NCBI GenBank assembly: GCA_029263415.1
Contig: JAJCXN010000046.1
Coordinates: 62,001 to 126,000 of the forward strand
Length of the DNA stretch: 64,000 nt
Direction of reading: 5' to 3'
DNA from: Acidobacteriota bacterium
Lineage (GTDB): Bacteria; Acidobacteriota; Thermoanaerobaculia; Multivoradales; Multivoraceae
Below the pieces are notes generated by a model. The model saw nothing but the letters and a program-made list of their open reading frames with translations. It was not told the DNA's origin and made no database searches. The first letter of the stretch is position 1; the number at the start of each line of letters is the position of its first letter. The position numbers were made by a program, and so were the translations under genes. This document shows, piece by piece, positions 1 through 12,567 of this stretch.

Positions 1-869
1 CGCTGGATCACCGATCAGGCCCTGCGCTTAACGGTCTGGCCGTGGTTCTGGACGCAGGCAACGGCGCAGCCAGCGCTTTAGCTAAGCCCATCTTCGAGAG
101 CGCAGGCGCCACCACACATCTGCTGTTCGCAGCCCCCAATGGACGCAACATCAACGACAACTGTGGCTCCACCGCCCCAGAGCTCACAGCGTCAGAGACG
201 CAGGAGCGCAGCGCCAACGTCGGCTTCGCCTTCGATGGTGACGCTGACCGAGTGATCGTGATCGACGAACGTGGCGCGGTTCGAGACGGCGACGAAATCT
301 TGTACCTCTGGGCCAGCTGGCTCAAAGATCAAGCTGCGCTAGAGCCATCAGCCATCGTTGCCACCAGCATGAGTAATCTCGGTCTCGAGCACGCCCTGCG
401 CGCTCGCGGAGTATCGGTGGAGCGTTGCGACGTAGGCGACAGAGCAGTGGTCAGCATGCTGCGCGAAAAGGGGCTAAGGCTCGGCGGTGAACAATCCGGC
501 CACATCGTCGATCTAGCCCGCTCCACCACCGGTGATGGCATGCTCACGGCGCTCGCCGTCGCCTCGATCGTGCAAGCGAGTGCCGTTCCGCTGTCCGAGC
601 TGCTCGCTGGCTTCAAGCCCTACCCTCAACGTCTTGTGAACGTCACGGTGAAGTCCAAACCCGAGTTCGACACAGTTCCCGAGATCGCTGCCGCCGCCCG
701 AGTGATCCAAGGGGAACTGGGCTCGACGGGCCGACTGGTTCTGCGCTATAGCGGGACCGAACCATTGGCCCGAGTCATGATCGAAGCTGCCGACACCGCA
801 ACAGTCGACCGCCTTTGCGAACAGCTCGCAGCAGTGCTCCAAGAGCACATTGGAGACTCCAGCAGATAA
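1..869 (+). CDS. glmM: Phosphoglucosamine mutase GlmM, 3' part (5' end outside window)
   Basis: Converts glucosamine-6-phosphate to glucosamine-1-phosphate in the cytosol, the step that leads to UDP-GlcNAc for peptidoglycan and LPS. About 289 codons are present, against roughly 450 in the family. The reading frame is open to the window edge, and the GlmM-like stretch NGLAVVLDAGNGAAS starts upstream of the GTG at 42, so that GTG is not the start. Visible motifs are the metal-binding DGDADR loop (from 234), the sugar-binding loop GGEQSGHI (from about 483) and the C-terminal phosphate-binding RYSGTEPLARVMIEA (from about 744). The catalytic phosphoserine region would lie upstream and is not seen. 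The related PGM/PMM enzymes share these motifs; GGEQSGH favours GlmM. Confidence 0.94.
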   Translation, partial: LDHRSGPALNGLAVVLDAGNGAASALAKPIFESAGATTHLLFAAPNGRNINDNCGSTAPELTASETQERSANVGFAFDGDADRVIVIDERGAVRDGDEILYLWASWLKDQAALEPSAIVATSMSNLGLEHALRARGVSVERCDVGDRAVVSMLREKGLRLGGEQSGHIVDLARSTTGDGMLTALAVASIVQASAVPLSELLAGFKPYPQRLVNVTVKSKPEFDTVPEIAAAARVIQGELGSTGRLVLRYSGTEPLARVMIEAADTATVDRLCEQLAAVLQEHIGDSSR

Positions 870-939
870 GGGCCTCCAGCACTCCGGGCCTCCAGCAGAT
901 CGGGGGCCCGTCAAGGCCCTCATGAAGTAGGACGCACCG

Positions 940-1194
940 TTGGAAACCAGAACGGCTTACCGAGATAAGCTTGCTCGCATGGAAACTCCCGCACCGGTCC
1001 TCGTTCACAGTGCCGCTCTCAATCTAAAGGGCACCTCGGCTGAATTGATCCGCATTGCCGAAGACGGCTACTACGAACTCAATCTCAGCTTTGGCGAGAA
1101 CCTGCATCGGGTGCTGTTGCCGATCGCAGAGACGGTCATCATCGCGCGCGACGCCGAGATTAGCTTCGCGGCCGACGGCGAAATCGAACGCTAG
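940..1194 (+). CDS. Small hypothetical protein, 84 aa
   Basis: I do not recognise this family. It is a soluble acidic protein with no signal peptide or membrane segment, and its alternating hydrophobic pattern in the second half (ELNLSFGENLHRVLLPI) suggests beta structure. It starts 70 nt after glmM on the same strand and may be co-transcribed with it. The TTG at 940 has an AGGA about 8 nt upstream; an ATG at 979 (METPAPVLVH) has weaker ribosome-binding sequence and would give 71 aa, so the start is open. The gene ends 24 nt before the convergent end of the NtrC-type regulator. Confidence 0.55.
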   Translation: METRTAYRDKLARMETPAPVLVHSAALNLKGTSAELIRIAEDGYYELNLSFGENLHRVLLPIAETVIIARDAEISFAADGEIER

Positions 1195-1218
1195 AGGTTC
1201 GACCGACCCCAACTGGCC

Positions 1219-2619
1219 TTAGCTATCGCCATCCCGATCGCCTGAGTCGCGATACTCCTTGAGCTTACGCTGCAGCGTTCGCAGCCCAATGCCCAACAGC
1301 TTGGCTGTCTCCGCGCGCTTGCCGCCGGTGCGTTCAAGCGTCTCCAGAATCGCCTGCCGTTCAATCTCAGCCATGCTCTTGGTCTCACCGAAGACAGGCT
1401 GCACCGGCACACCGGTTCCTTGGATGCGTGGCTCCGCGTCGCGCATATCCGCAGGCAGCGCCTCGGGCTCGATCAAGCCGCCTTCATGGAAAACCGCGAC
1501 CGACTCGAGCACATTGCGTAGCTCGCGAACATTGCCTGGCCAAGTGTGCGAGGAGAGTGCAGTCAGACTCAAAGAGCTGAGTTCCATGCTCGGTTTGCCT
1601 TCGCGATCGCAGATCTCCGAAAGGAAATGCTCGGCCAGCAACGGCAAGTCGGAGAGGCGCTCGCGCAGCGGCGGGATCGCCAAGGTCACGACCTTCATCC
1701 GGTAGTAGAGATCCTCACGGAAGCTCCCATCATCTACGGCCTTTTCAAGATCACGGTTGGTCGCAGCGACCAACCGGAAGTCGAGATCGATCAACGACTC
1801 GCCGCCCACCCGCATGACCTGGCGCTCTTCGAGAACCCTCAGCAATTTGACCTGTAGTTCGTAGGGCAGCTCACTGATCTCGTCGAGAAACAGAGTTCCG
1901 CCGTTGGCCAATTCGAACTTGCCGATCTTGCGGTTAACGGCGCCGGTGAAGGCACCCTTTTCGTGACCAAAAAGTTCGCTCTCGAGAATGTCCGAGGGGA
2001 TCGCGCCGCAGTTGATCGCGAGAAAGCGCTCCTCCTTGCGTGGGCTCGCTTGATGCAGCGCCTTCGCCACTAGCTCCTTGCCCGTACCGCTCTCGCCAAT
2101 GATCAACACGCTCGACTGCGTAGGCGCCACCTGGCGCATGCGCTCGTACAGCGTCTCCATCGACGGCGCTCGACCTATCAGACTGTCAAACCCGTATTTC
2201 TTGTCGATCAGTTGTCTAAGGTTCGAGACCTCTTCTTTGAGCTCGCGGTTCTCGAGCAGATTGCGCACCCGGCGCCGCAGCTCATAGAGGTCGACAGGCT
2301 TGGTGAGGTAGTCGTCGGCACCGACTTGCATTGCTTGCACTGCAGATTCAATCGAGCCGAAGCCGGTGACCAAGATGATCGAAAGATCAAGCTCCGGTCT
2401 GTTGCGCACCGCTTCTAGAAATCCGATGCCGTCCATGCCCGGCATGCGCAAGTCGCACACCGCCAACCGAACACTCGGTTCGATCGTCAGGAAGTCGACC
2501 GCCTTCTCCGCCTCGTCGAAAGTGCGCACGCGCAGTCCGGCCTTCTCGATGGCGATAGCCATTGATTCGCGCGAGCCCATCTCATCGTCAATGACGATTA
2601 CTTCTGGAATGGTGGACAT
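1219..2619 (-). CDS. Sigma-54-dependent NtrC-family response regulator
   Basis: A cytosolic transcription activator of 466 aa in the usual three-part layout. The receiver domain (about 1-120) has the phospho-acceptor Asp56 in [10 protein letters not shown] and the conserved Lys107 in LTKP. The AAA+ domain (about 145-380) has Walker A GESGTGKE at 175-182 and the sigma-54-contacting GAFTGA loop at 222-227. A Fis-type helix-turn-helix ends the protein ([19 protein letters not shown]). Together these say that it drives RpoN promoters after phosphorylation. No partner histidine kinase is adjacent, and its targets cannot be read from the window. It lies downstream of ligA on the same strand, 99 nt away. 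Confidence 0.95.
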   Translation of the reverse strand: MSTIPEVIVIDDEMGSRESMAIAIEKAGLRVRTFDEAEKAVDFLTIEPSVRLAVCDLRMPGMDGIGFLEAVRNRPELDLSIILVTGFGSIESAVQAMQVGADDYLTKPVDLYELRRRVRNLLENRELKEEVSNLRQLIDKKYGFDSLIGRAPSMETLYERMRQVAPTQSSVLIIGESGTGKELVAKALHQASPRKEERFLAINCGAIPSDILESELFGHEKGAFTGAVNRKIGKFELANGGTLFLDEISELPYELQVKLLRVLEERQVMRVGGESLIDLDFRLVAATNRDLEKAVDDGSFREDLYYRMKVVTLAIPPLRERLSDLPLLAEHFLSEICDREGKPSMELSSLSLTALSSHTWPGNVRELRNVLESVAVFHEGGLIEPEALPADMRDAEPRIQGTGVPVQPVFGETKSMAEIERQAILETLERTGGKRAETAKLLGIGLRTLQRKLKEYRDSGDRDGDS

Positions 2620-2671
2620 ATGAGGCGGTGATTGTACCGTTGGAACGAGAGTCGATGGTGCGTCCGCGAGC

Positions 2672-2718
2672 CGATTCTCGGTTCTCGGTTGTCGGTTCTG
2701 GGTCTGGTTCTTTGGTTC
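2672..2718. repeat. Degenerate GGTTCTC-type short tandem repeat
   Basis: A run of imperfect copies of a 7-8 nt unit, seen as GAGAACC/GAACCGA on the minus strand, directly after the ligA stop codon and before the NtrC-type regulator. It makes the intergenic space low in complexity. It has no T-run, so it is not a standard terminator. Function unknown. Confidence 0.5.
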
Positions 2719-6253
<3,535 letters not shown>

Positions 6254-7832
6254 CGCGAATATTCTCCACCGCGGCCATCGCGGTCAGCATTGAGTGATCC
6301 TGATTGTTGTACTTGTGCATGCCGTTGCGGCCGACCAGGAACAGATTCTCGAAACCATCGAGGTAACTCCTCAGCTCCGGAAACCGATCATATGTACCGA
6401 AGTACGCAGGGTACGTCTTGGGCACTCTCAAGACGAAGGTGTCGCGCACATCTTGCTCGTTGACGATACCGATCGCTGCCAGTTCCTTAGCACCAAAAGC
6501 GCCCAGCGCTGCGTCTTCCATCGACCACAACTCGTCGCCCTCTTCGCAGAAGTACTCCAGACCGACCCACACCTTGTTCGGATCCGCTACTAACCACGGA
6601 CTCCAATTGTTGAAGATTTGCAGCCGCCCGATCTTGACCTCAGGCTCTTGGATGTAGATCCAGTTGTCGCGCAGCAGTTGGTCTTTGCCGTTGTACCGCT
6701 CGGTGACCGCCAGCCGATCGCAGAGCAGGCCAACGGTAAGGAAGTCGCGGTAGACCAAGCCCTCGCTGATCTCCTTTACCGCTTCGGGAACCTCGCAATC
6801 GAGAGCGCGGACTAAGTGCTGGATCGGCATCGTCGAGAAGAAGTAGTCGCCGACTTCCTCGGTCACCTGGTCAGTGTCGAGGTCTCGGACCAACACGGAC
6901 TTGATCCTGGGCTGTTCCTGATCCGGATCAACCAAGAATTTCTCGACCCGCTTGCGCAGACGCACTTCGCCGCCAGCCTCAGTCACGCGACGCTGAACCT
7001 CCTGCCACAGCTGACCAGGGCCGAGCTTCGGGTACATGAACCGTTCGATCAGCGACGTCTCGGTCCCCTTCTGCGCGATGCCGCCAGACTCTCGCTTGGG
7101 GATCAACTGCCTCAACGAGTGCAAAATCGCGCCCGTGATCGACAAGCCTTTGATGCGCTGGGCTCCCCACTCAGCACTGATCTCTTTGCACTCAGTACCC
7201 CACACCTTTTCGGTGTAGTCCTTGAAGAAGGTGCCATACAAGACCCGCCCAAACCGGCTAATGAAGAACTCTTCGAGATTCTTGGGTGCTCGGATGGGTT
7301 TGATCCGGACCGCCATATAGCTGAGTCCGATCTTGATCGATCGCAACAAGCCAAGATTCGACAACGTCTTCACGCTCAGGCTGATCGGATAGTCGAAGAA
7401 CTTACGCAGAAAATAGATTCGCGACTGGCGTGATCGCACCAACATCACCGTGTCTTCCAGCTCTGGATCGACGCGCTTAGAGGGCGCGTCAAGGTCGGTT
7501 CGTTTGCCTTGATAGGCCAGCTCAATGCTCTCGTCAGCCGATGTTTCAAGCGGCATCATCTCGAGCCACCAGCGCATCACGCGGTCTGACTTCGAGAAGA
7601 ACCGATGGCCGCCGATATCGATTCGGTTGCCCTTGTACTCAACCGTGCGCGAGATGCCGCCCACGATCTCCTCCATCTCGAACATGACCGGTACCACTTC
7701 GGTCTCGCGCTGCAGTTGATAGGCCGCGGTGAGCCCCGCGGGGCCGGCGCCGGTAATGACTGCGCGGCCCTGGGCAGTCGCCTTAGCGGACTGTGACTCG
7801 TCGTCGTTCGGAGCGGATTCTATGGAGGTCAA

Positions 7833-8152
7833 GGTACACCCTACTTCCGAGACGGGAACTTGTGGGCTTAAGGACTATCGAGACAAAAGGCTTCATCAGA
7901 AGAAGGCCGTCGAAAAGTGGGCCTCGAATCGGGGATAGCTAAGTCAGGTCGTAGCTATGTCAGGTCGTAGCTAAGCCAGGTCGGAGTCTAGCCGCTCCAA
8001 CGACTCCCACGGGAGCTTCGCACAGCGTGCCAAACCGCCAGCAAGCTAGGACGTCGGGCCCACATTCGATAGGTTGGCCGTTGCCTGCACTCGCTGTATG
8101 GGTGCCAAGCGCAACTCCTTCTGCTCTTTAACTAGCAAACTCCACTCAACTC
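7833..8152. other. Divergent intergenic region between flavoenzyme and msbA-like gene
   Basis: This holds no convincing gene. It must carry the promoters for both divergent neighbours, but I see no clear -35/-10 pair. It contains the 16-nt triple repeat listed separately. Confidence 0.6.
7936..7983. repeat. Three tandem copies of a 16-nt unit
   Basis: Units at 7936-7951, 7952-7967 and 7968-7983 read TAGCTAAGTCAGGTCG, TAGCTATGTCAGGTCG and TAGCTAAGCCAGGTCG, so each variant differs from the first at one position. The repeat sits in the divergent promoter region. It could be a cluster of protein-binding sites or a plain slippage repeat. Confidence 0.85.
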
Positions 8153-10156
8153 ATGAGCATCTCCAAGTTCCTGCTCAGCTACCTCGGCCGCTACCAGCTG
8201 TGGATCGGCTTGAGCTTCGCTGCAATCGGCGCGTTCTTCATCAGCTCCGTGCTCATGGTCGCGCTGATCGTACCGGTGTTCAAGCAGGTCATGCCTACCG
8301 AGAAGATGTCCCAGGAAGACCTAGGGAAGATGGGGGCCTTCTTGGACGTCGAAGGCGGCACCTCACCGTGCGACGACCTAGATCTCGACGTGGCTGCCAC
8401 GGATCGAACCGAAAGCGACGTGTCCTCGATAGCGAACGACGGAGATCCAGAGCAGGCGGAAGACCCGAGCCTCCTTGATCGTCTCGGCAGCTACCAAAAG
8501 CGTACTCAAAAGCGCATTCACTGCCGCTTCGCTCAGCTATACGCAGATGTTCAGGTGGACCTTGGGGTATCCCCGGACAACCGGTTGTGGAAGCCGCAGT
8601 ACTTTGCTCCCATCCTGTTTGTGCTGGTGTTCGCGCTCCGTAGTGCCAGTTCGTTCTTCAGCGCATACACCTTCCAACGGATCGGGTACGGGATCACCAC
8701 CGACATCCGCAACGATCTCTACGATTTCCTCTTAGGGCAAAGCTCTGTGTTCCACAGTGAGAACCCCAGCGGCAAGCTGTTTAGTCGCGTCATCAACGAT
8801 GTTGGTCGAATGCAGAACGCTTTCACCAACCGACTGGTGGACCTCTTTCAGCAGTCGGTAATGCTGGTCGTGTGCTTGGTTGGGCTGTTCATGATTCATG
8901 CGCAGATGGCCTTCGTTAGCCTCGTCGCAATGCCATTGATCATCTACCCTGTTGTGCGTTTCGGACGCGGCATGTTCAAGACCAGCCACCGCAGCCAAGA
9001 ACGCATGGAAGACCTGGCTGAGCTCTTGACCGAGGGCATTCGGGGAAACCGAGTGGTCAAAGCCTTTGGCATGGAGGAGTTCGAGTCCCGCAGGTTCAAG
9101 GCTGCGACTCGTCGCCACCTGAACATCAACCTGCGCGCCCAGGTTCTAGCGAGCGCTTCGAGCCCAGTGGTCGAGACCCTCTCAGCGATCGGTGGATGCA
9201 CACTCTTGGTGGTGGCCGGAGACATGATCCGTCGTGAGAGCCTGACCCCCTCAGTGTTTATGGCGTTCCTGGCACTACTGTTCATGCTCTACGACCCCAT
9301 TCGAAAGCTGAACAAGGTCAACATCATCGTTCAAGAAGCGTTGGCGGCGACCGATCGCGTCAACCAGATGCTGTCGACGCCTGTTGCGATCCGCGATGAA
9401 CCCAAACATGCTCCGATCGAAACCATCACCCAAGGCATCTCGTTCGAGAACGTGTCCTTCGCCTACGGCGAGAAGAAGGTGCTCCGCGACTTCAACCTCA
9501 CGGTTAAGGCCGGCGAGGTGGTCGCATTGGTGGGCTCCTCTGGAGCTGGCAAGTCGACGGTGGTCAACCTTCTGCCCCGCTTCTTCGACCCAGCCTCAGG
9601 CACTGTGCGTATTGACGGCGTCGACATCCGCGACCTGCCGCTCCAGAATCTGCGCTCATTGATCGGGTTGGTCACTCAAGACACCATGTTGTTCAACGAC
9701 AGCGTGCGCAACAACATCGCCTACGGGCGTAGCGACTTGCCTTTCGATGAAGTGCGCAAAGCGGGCGTCGCTGCTTACGCCGATGAGTTCATCAACGAAC
9801 AAGAGTCGGGCTACGAGACAGTCATCGGAGAATCCGGGCATCAACTCTCGGGCGGTCAGCGGCAGCGCCTAGCGATTGCCCGTGCGCTGCTCAAGAATGC
9901 ACCGATCCTGATCCTCGACGAGGCCACTTCGCACTTGGACTCAGAGTCTGAACAACTCGTCCAGCGCGCTGTCTACAACCTGATGGAAGGACGTACCGCA
10001 CTGGTCATCGCGCACCGACTCTCCACCGTCACTCGCGCTGATCGCATCCTGGTCATGCAAGATGGAGTGATCGTCGAGGAAGGCGATCACGAAACGCTGA
10101 TCGCCAACGGAGGCACGTATCAGAACCTGTACGAAATGCAGTTCCAAACGACATGA
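8153..10156 (+). CDS. msbA: MsbA-like ABC exporter (lipid A/lipid flippase family), fused permease-ATPase
   Basis: An inner-membrane half-transporter of 667 aa expected to work as a homodimer moving lipid A-core or a similar lipid. Six transmembrane helices come first (TM1 about 20-43, TM2 about 152-174). The nucleotide-binding domain has Walker A GSSGAGKST (461-469), signature LSGGQ (from 565), Walker B ILILDEATSHLD (about 584-595) and the H-loop histidine in VIAHRLSTV. It is about 85 residues longer than typical MsbA because the first periplasmic loop carries an acidic insertion (about 44-150, rich in D/E). The exact lipid substrate is inferred from family resemblance. Confidence 0.88.
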   Translation: MSISKFLLSYLGRYQLWIGLSFAAIGAFFISSVLMVALIVPVFKQVMPTEKMSQEDLGKMGAFLDVEGGTSPCDDLDLDVAATDRTESDVSSIANDGDPEQAEDPSLLDRLGSYQKRTQKRIHCRFAQLYADVQVDLGVSPDNRLWKPQYFAPILFVLVFALRSASSFFSAYTFQRIGYGITTDIRNDLYDFLLGQSSVFHSENPSGKLFSRVINDVGRMQNAFTNRLVDLFQQSVMLVVCLVGLFMIHAQMAFVSLVAMPLIIYPVVRFGRGMFKTSHRSQERMEDLAELLTEGIRGNRVVKAFGMEEFESRRFKAATRRHLNINLRAQVLASASSPVVETLSAIGGCTLLVVAGDMIRRESLTPSVFMAFLALLFMLYDPIRKLNKVNIIVQEALAATDRVNQMLSTPVAIRDEPKHAPIETITQGISFENVSFAYGEKKVLRDFNLTVKAGEVVALVGSSGAGKSTVVNLLPRFFDPASGTVRIDGVDIRDLPLQNLRSLIGLVTQDTMLFNDSVRNNIAYGRSDLPFDEVRKAGVAAYADEFINEQESGYETVIGESGHQLSGGQRQRLAIARALLKNAPILILDEATSHLDSESEQLVQRAVYNLMEGRTALVIAHRLSTVTRADRILVMQDGVIVEEGDHETLIANGGTYQNLYEMQFQTT

Positions 10157-10397
10157 TGCGGTGTTAGTGCGCCTACGGAATATGCTAGAGTGACATACCG
10201 TTCTCGTGCTCTAAGAATGCCTTAGAACGCCCAAGCTAGTCGTCGCCTGAGGCCCTCCGCCCTCCCACCGATCACCCATCGCGCGTCAGCGCAATCACCC
10301 CTCGCAGCCCGTTGCCCGCTCGCTCATCCGTCGCCGTAGTGGCAGTTTGGTGGGCGACAACCGGTGACCTGCACTAAGCCAGTAGGTATTCCAAAAC

Positions 10398-12395
10398 GTG
10401 CAAGTTCAGAACCTGGGATCAACCAGCCCGCGACCGATCAGAGTAGCTCGAAAGGCGATCTCTCTCGGCATCCTGGGTCTAGCAACGCTAGTCGCCAACG
10501 TTTCGGCAACCACTTACATCATGCCCACGGACCGCGAACTCCTCAGCAAGTCGCAGTTGGTCGTGGTTGGCACCGTGGTCGCCAGCGAACCTGCCACCGG
10601 GTCTGAGCCCGCCACCGATTGGAGTTTCGAGGTGTCGAGCTCCCTCAAGGGTTCGTTGCCCGGCTCCACCATCGTGGTTCGACAACTCGGAGGCCTTTCG
10701 CCTGACGGCGGCAGCCATTTGGTTGTACTCGGTGCTGCACCCTTGACCGTCGGCGACGAGTTCATCCTGTTCCTTGAGGAACACACCTCTGGCACTTACC
10801 GGGTCATGGACTTCGCACTCGGTGCCTTCTGGCGCGTAACTGGGCAAGATATCGCCATGCGCTCGCTGGCGGGATCGACCGAGACCACTCGGCCTGACGA
10901 CCCCGACGCTCAAGACCGGATACGCAGCCACCTGCCGCGCCGCTTCAGCGAGTTCGCTCAATGGCTCTCTGCACAGGCAACCGCTGACGCTTTACCGGCC
11001 GACCAAGCCGCTCAACGGCAGACGGTTCCAGCGAACTACTTCATCGAAGCCAGCGATCAGATCGTGGGCGTGACGGCTGGCTTTAATCTGACCCGTAGCC
11101 CGGCCGGCAATCCACCCATCGGCTGCCCCCAGAACGCCGGAAGCCCCATCCGTTGGCAGCAGTTCGACAATGGCCAACAGGTCCTCATCTTTGCCAATCA
11201 AGCGGGTCAGCTCGGCGTACCCGGCGGGGGCTTCACCGAGATTCAGCAAGCGATCGCAACGTGGGCCGCTGTCGGCAACACCACGACCAACTTGGTCTAC
11301 GGCGGCACCACTCCGACCACCACCGCGATCGCAGGACAAGACGGTCTCAACTCGATCTCGTTTGAGGACCCCAACAACCAAATCCCAGGAACCTTCACTA
11401 ACAACCCAAACGGCACGGTCATGCTCGCATTGCTTTGGTTTGATTGCGGCATCCTGCACCCTTTCCTCGGTGGAATCGCTCATACCCTGCTCGAAGCCGG
11501 CATCGTAAGCCAAGACGGTTCGGGCAGCTTCTTCTTCAATGCCATCAATTTCCTCGAGGTCGCGGCCCACGAGATCGGCCATGCCTTGGGCATCGGTCAC
11601 TCCTGCGGCGACTTCGCCACTAATCCGTGCGAAGGCAACGAAGCTCAAGCGCTCATGAACGCCATCGTGCATGACGATGGACGCGGAGCCCAGCTCAACA
11701 GTGACGATCGAGCTGCTCTTCGTGCCCTCTACGGTTCAGCGAGCGCGGGCGGACCGCAAGCACCAACCAGCCTCACTGCGACTGCCACCTCGATCAGCGT
11801 CGTCGATCTCGTGTGGGTCGACAATGCCAACAACGAGGACGGCTTCTCGATCGAGCACCGGATTCCTCCCGCAACCACCTGGAGTTTCCTCGGCAACCTA
11901 GCCGCCAACCTGACAACGGTCGAGATCACCGGCCTGCCCCCAGCAACGGCATCCGAGTTCAGAGTTAGAGCTTTCAACGACAACAGCTTCTCGGACTACT
12001 CAAACATCGCGACCGCCACCACCTTCGCGATCCCTGCACCTTGCGTGGAAGATGCCACCACTCTGTGCCTGCTCGATGATCGCTTCAAAGTCACCATCAA
12101 CTGGGAGACACTGTTCAACACCAGTGGGTCTGGGATGGCGGTCGAAGTCACCTCAGACACCGGCTACTTCTGGTTCTTCTCTGAGGAAAATGTTGAAGTT
12201 GTGGTCAAGACGCTGGACGCCTGCATTCCGCCCTTCAACCGTTTCTGGGTCTTCGCAGGTGGCCTGACCGACGTTGCAACCACCACCACGGTGGTAGACA
12301 CCGTCACTGGCGCAACGCGGACCTACACCAACCTCCAAAGCACGCCATTTCAACCCATCCAGGACACTGACGCTTTCGACACCTGTCCTCAGTAG
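10398..12395 (+). CDS. Secreted matrixin-like zinc metalloprotease with Fn3 and C-terminal TGYFWFF domain (copy 1)
   Basis: A secreted 665 aa protein. After a signal peptide ending near VSATT comes an N-terminal module (MPTDRELLSKSQLVVVGTVV ... LKG) also found in its neighbour. The zinc protease domain has HEIGHALGIGH at 391-401, the metzincin/matrixin HExxHxxGxxH signature, with the catalytic Glu392. A fibronectin type III domain follows (about 452-545). A C-terminal domain (549-665) contains DTGYFWFF, FWVFAGGLTDV and DTVTGATRTY and starts and ends with cysteines. The GTG at 10398 is the best start I see before the signal peptide. Its paralogue follows 172 nt downstream. Confidence 0.85.
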   Translation: MQVQNLGSTSPRPIRVARKAISLGILGLATLVANVSATTYIMPTDRELLSKSQLVVVGTVVASEPATGSEPATDWSFEVSSSLKGSLPGSTIVVRQLGGLSPDGGSHLVVLGAAPLTVGDEFILFLEEHTSGTYRVMDFALGAFWRVTGQDIAMRSLAGSTETTRPDDPDAQDRIRSHLPRRFSEFAQWLSAQATADALPADQAAQRQTVPANYFIEASDQIVGVTAGFNLTRSPAGNPPIGCPQNAGSPIRWQQFDNGQQVLIFANQAGQLGVPGGGFTEIQQAIATWAAVGNTTTNLVYGGTTPTTTAIAGQDGLNSISFEDPNNQIPGTFTNNPNGTVMLALLWFDCGILHPFLGGIAHTLLEAGIVSQDGSGSFFFNAINFLEVAAHEIGHALGIGHSCGDFATNPCEGNEAQALMNAIVHDDGRGAQLNSDDRAALRALYGSASAGGPQAPTSLTATATSISVVDLVWVDNANNEDGFSIEHRIPPATTWSFLGNLAANLTTVEITGLPPATASEFRVRAFNDNSFSDYSNIATATTFAIPAPCVEDATTLCLLDDRFKVTINWETLFNTSGSGMAVEVTSDTGYFWFFSEENVEVVVKTLDACIPPFNRFWVFAGGLTDVATTTTVVDTVTGATRTYTNLQSTPFQPIQDTDAFDTCPQ

Positions 12396-12567
12396 TCTGA
12401 GAGCTTCGGCTCAATCGGTGACGCCGAGGACCCCAGCTCCGTACTAACGTCAGGCTCACTTCCGCATTCAATAGCGACTTCTCGATTAGAATCAACGACT
12501 TGGCGACCGCTCGTGCGGGTGGTACTCAGCATCGGCTCATCATCGTCTTCTTAGGGGCAAACATTCC

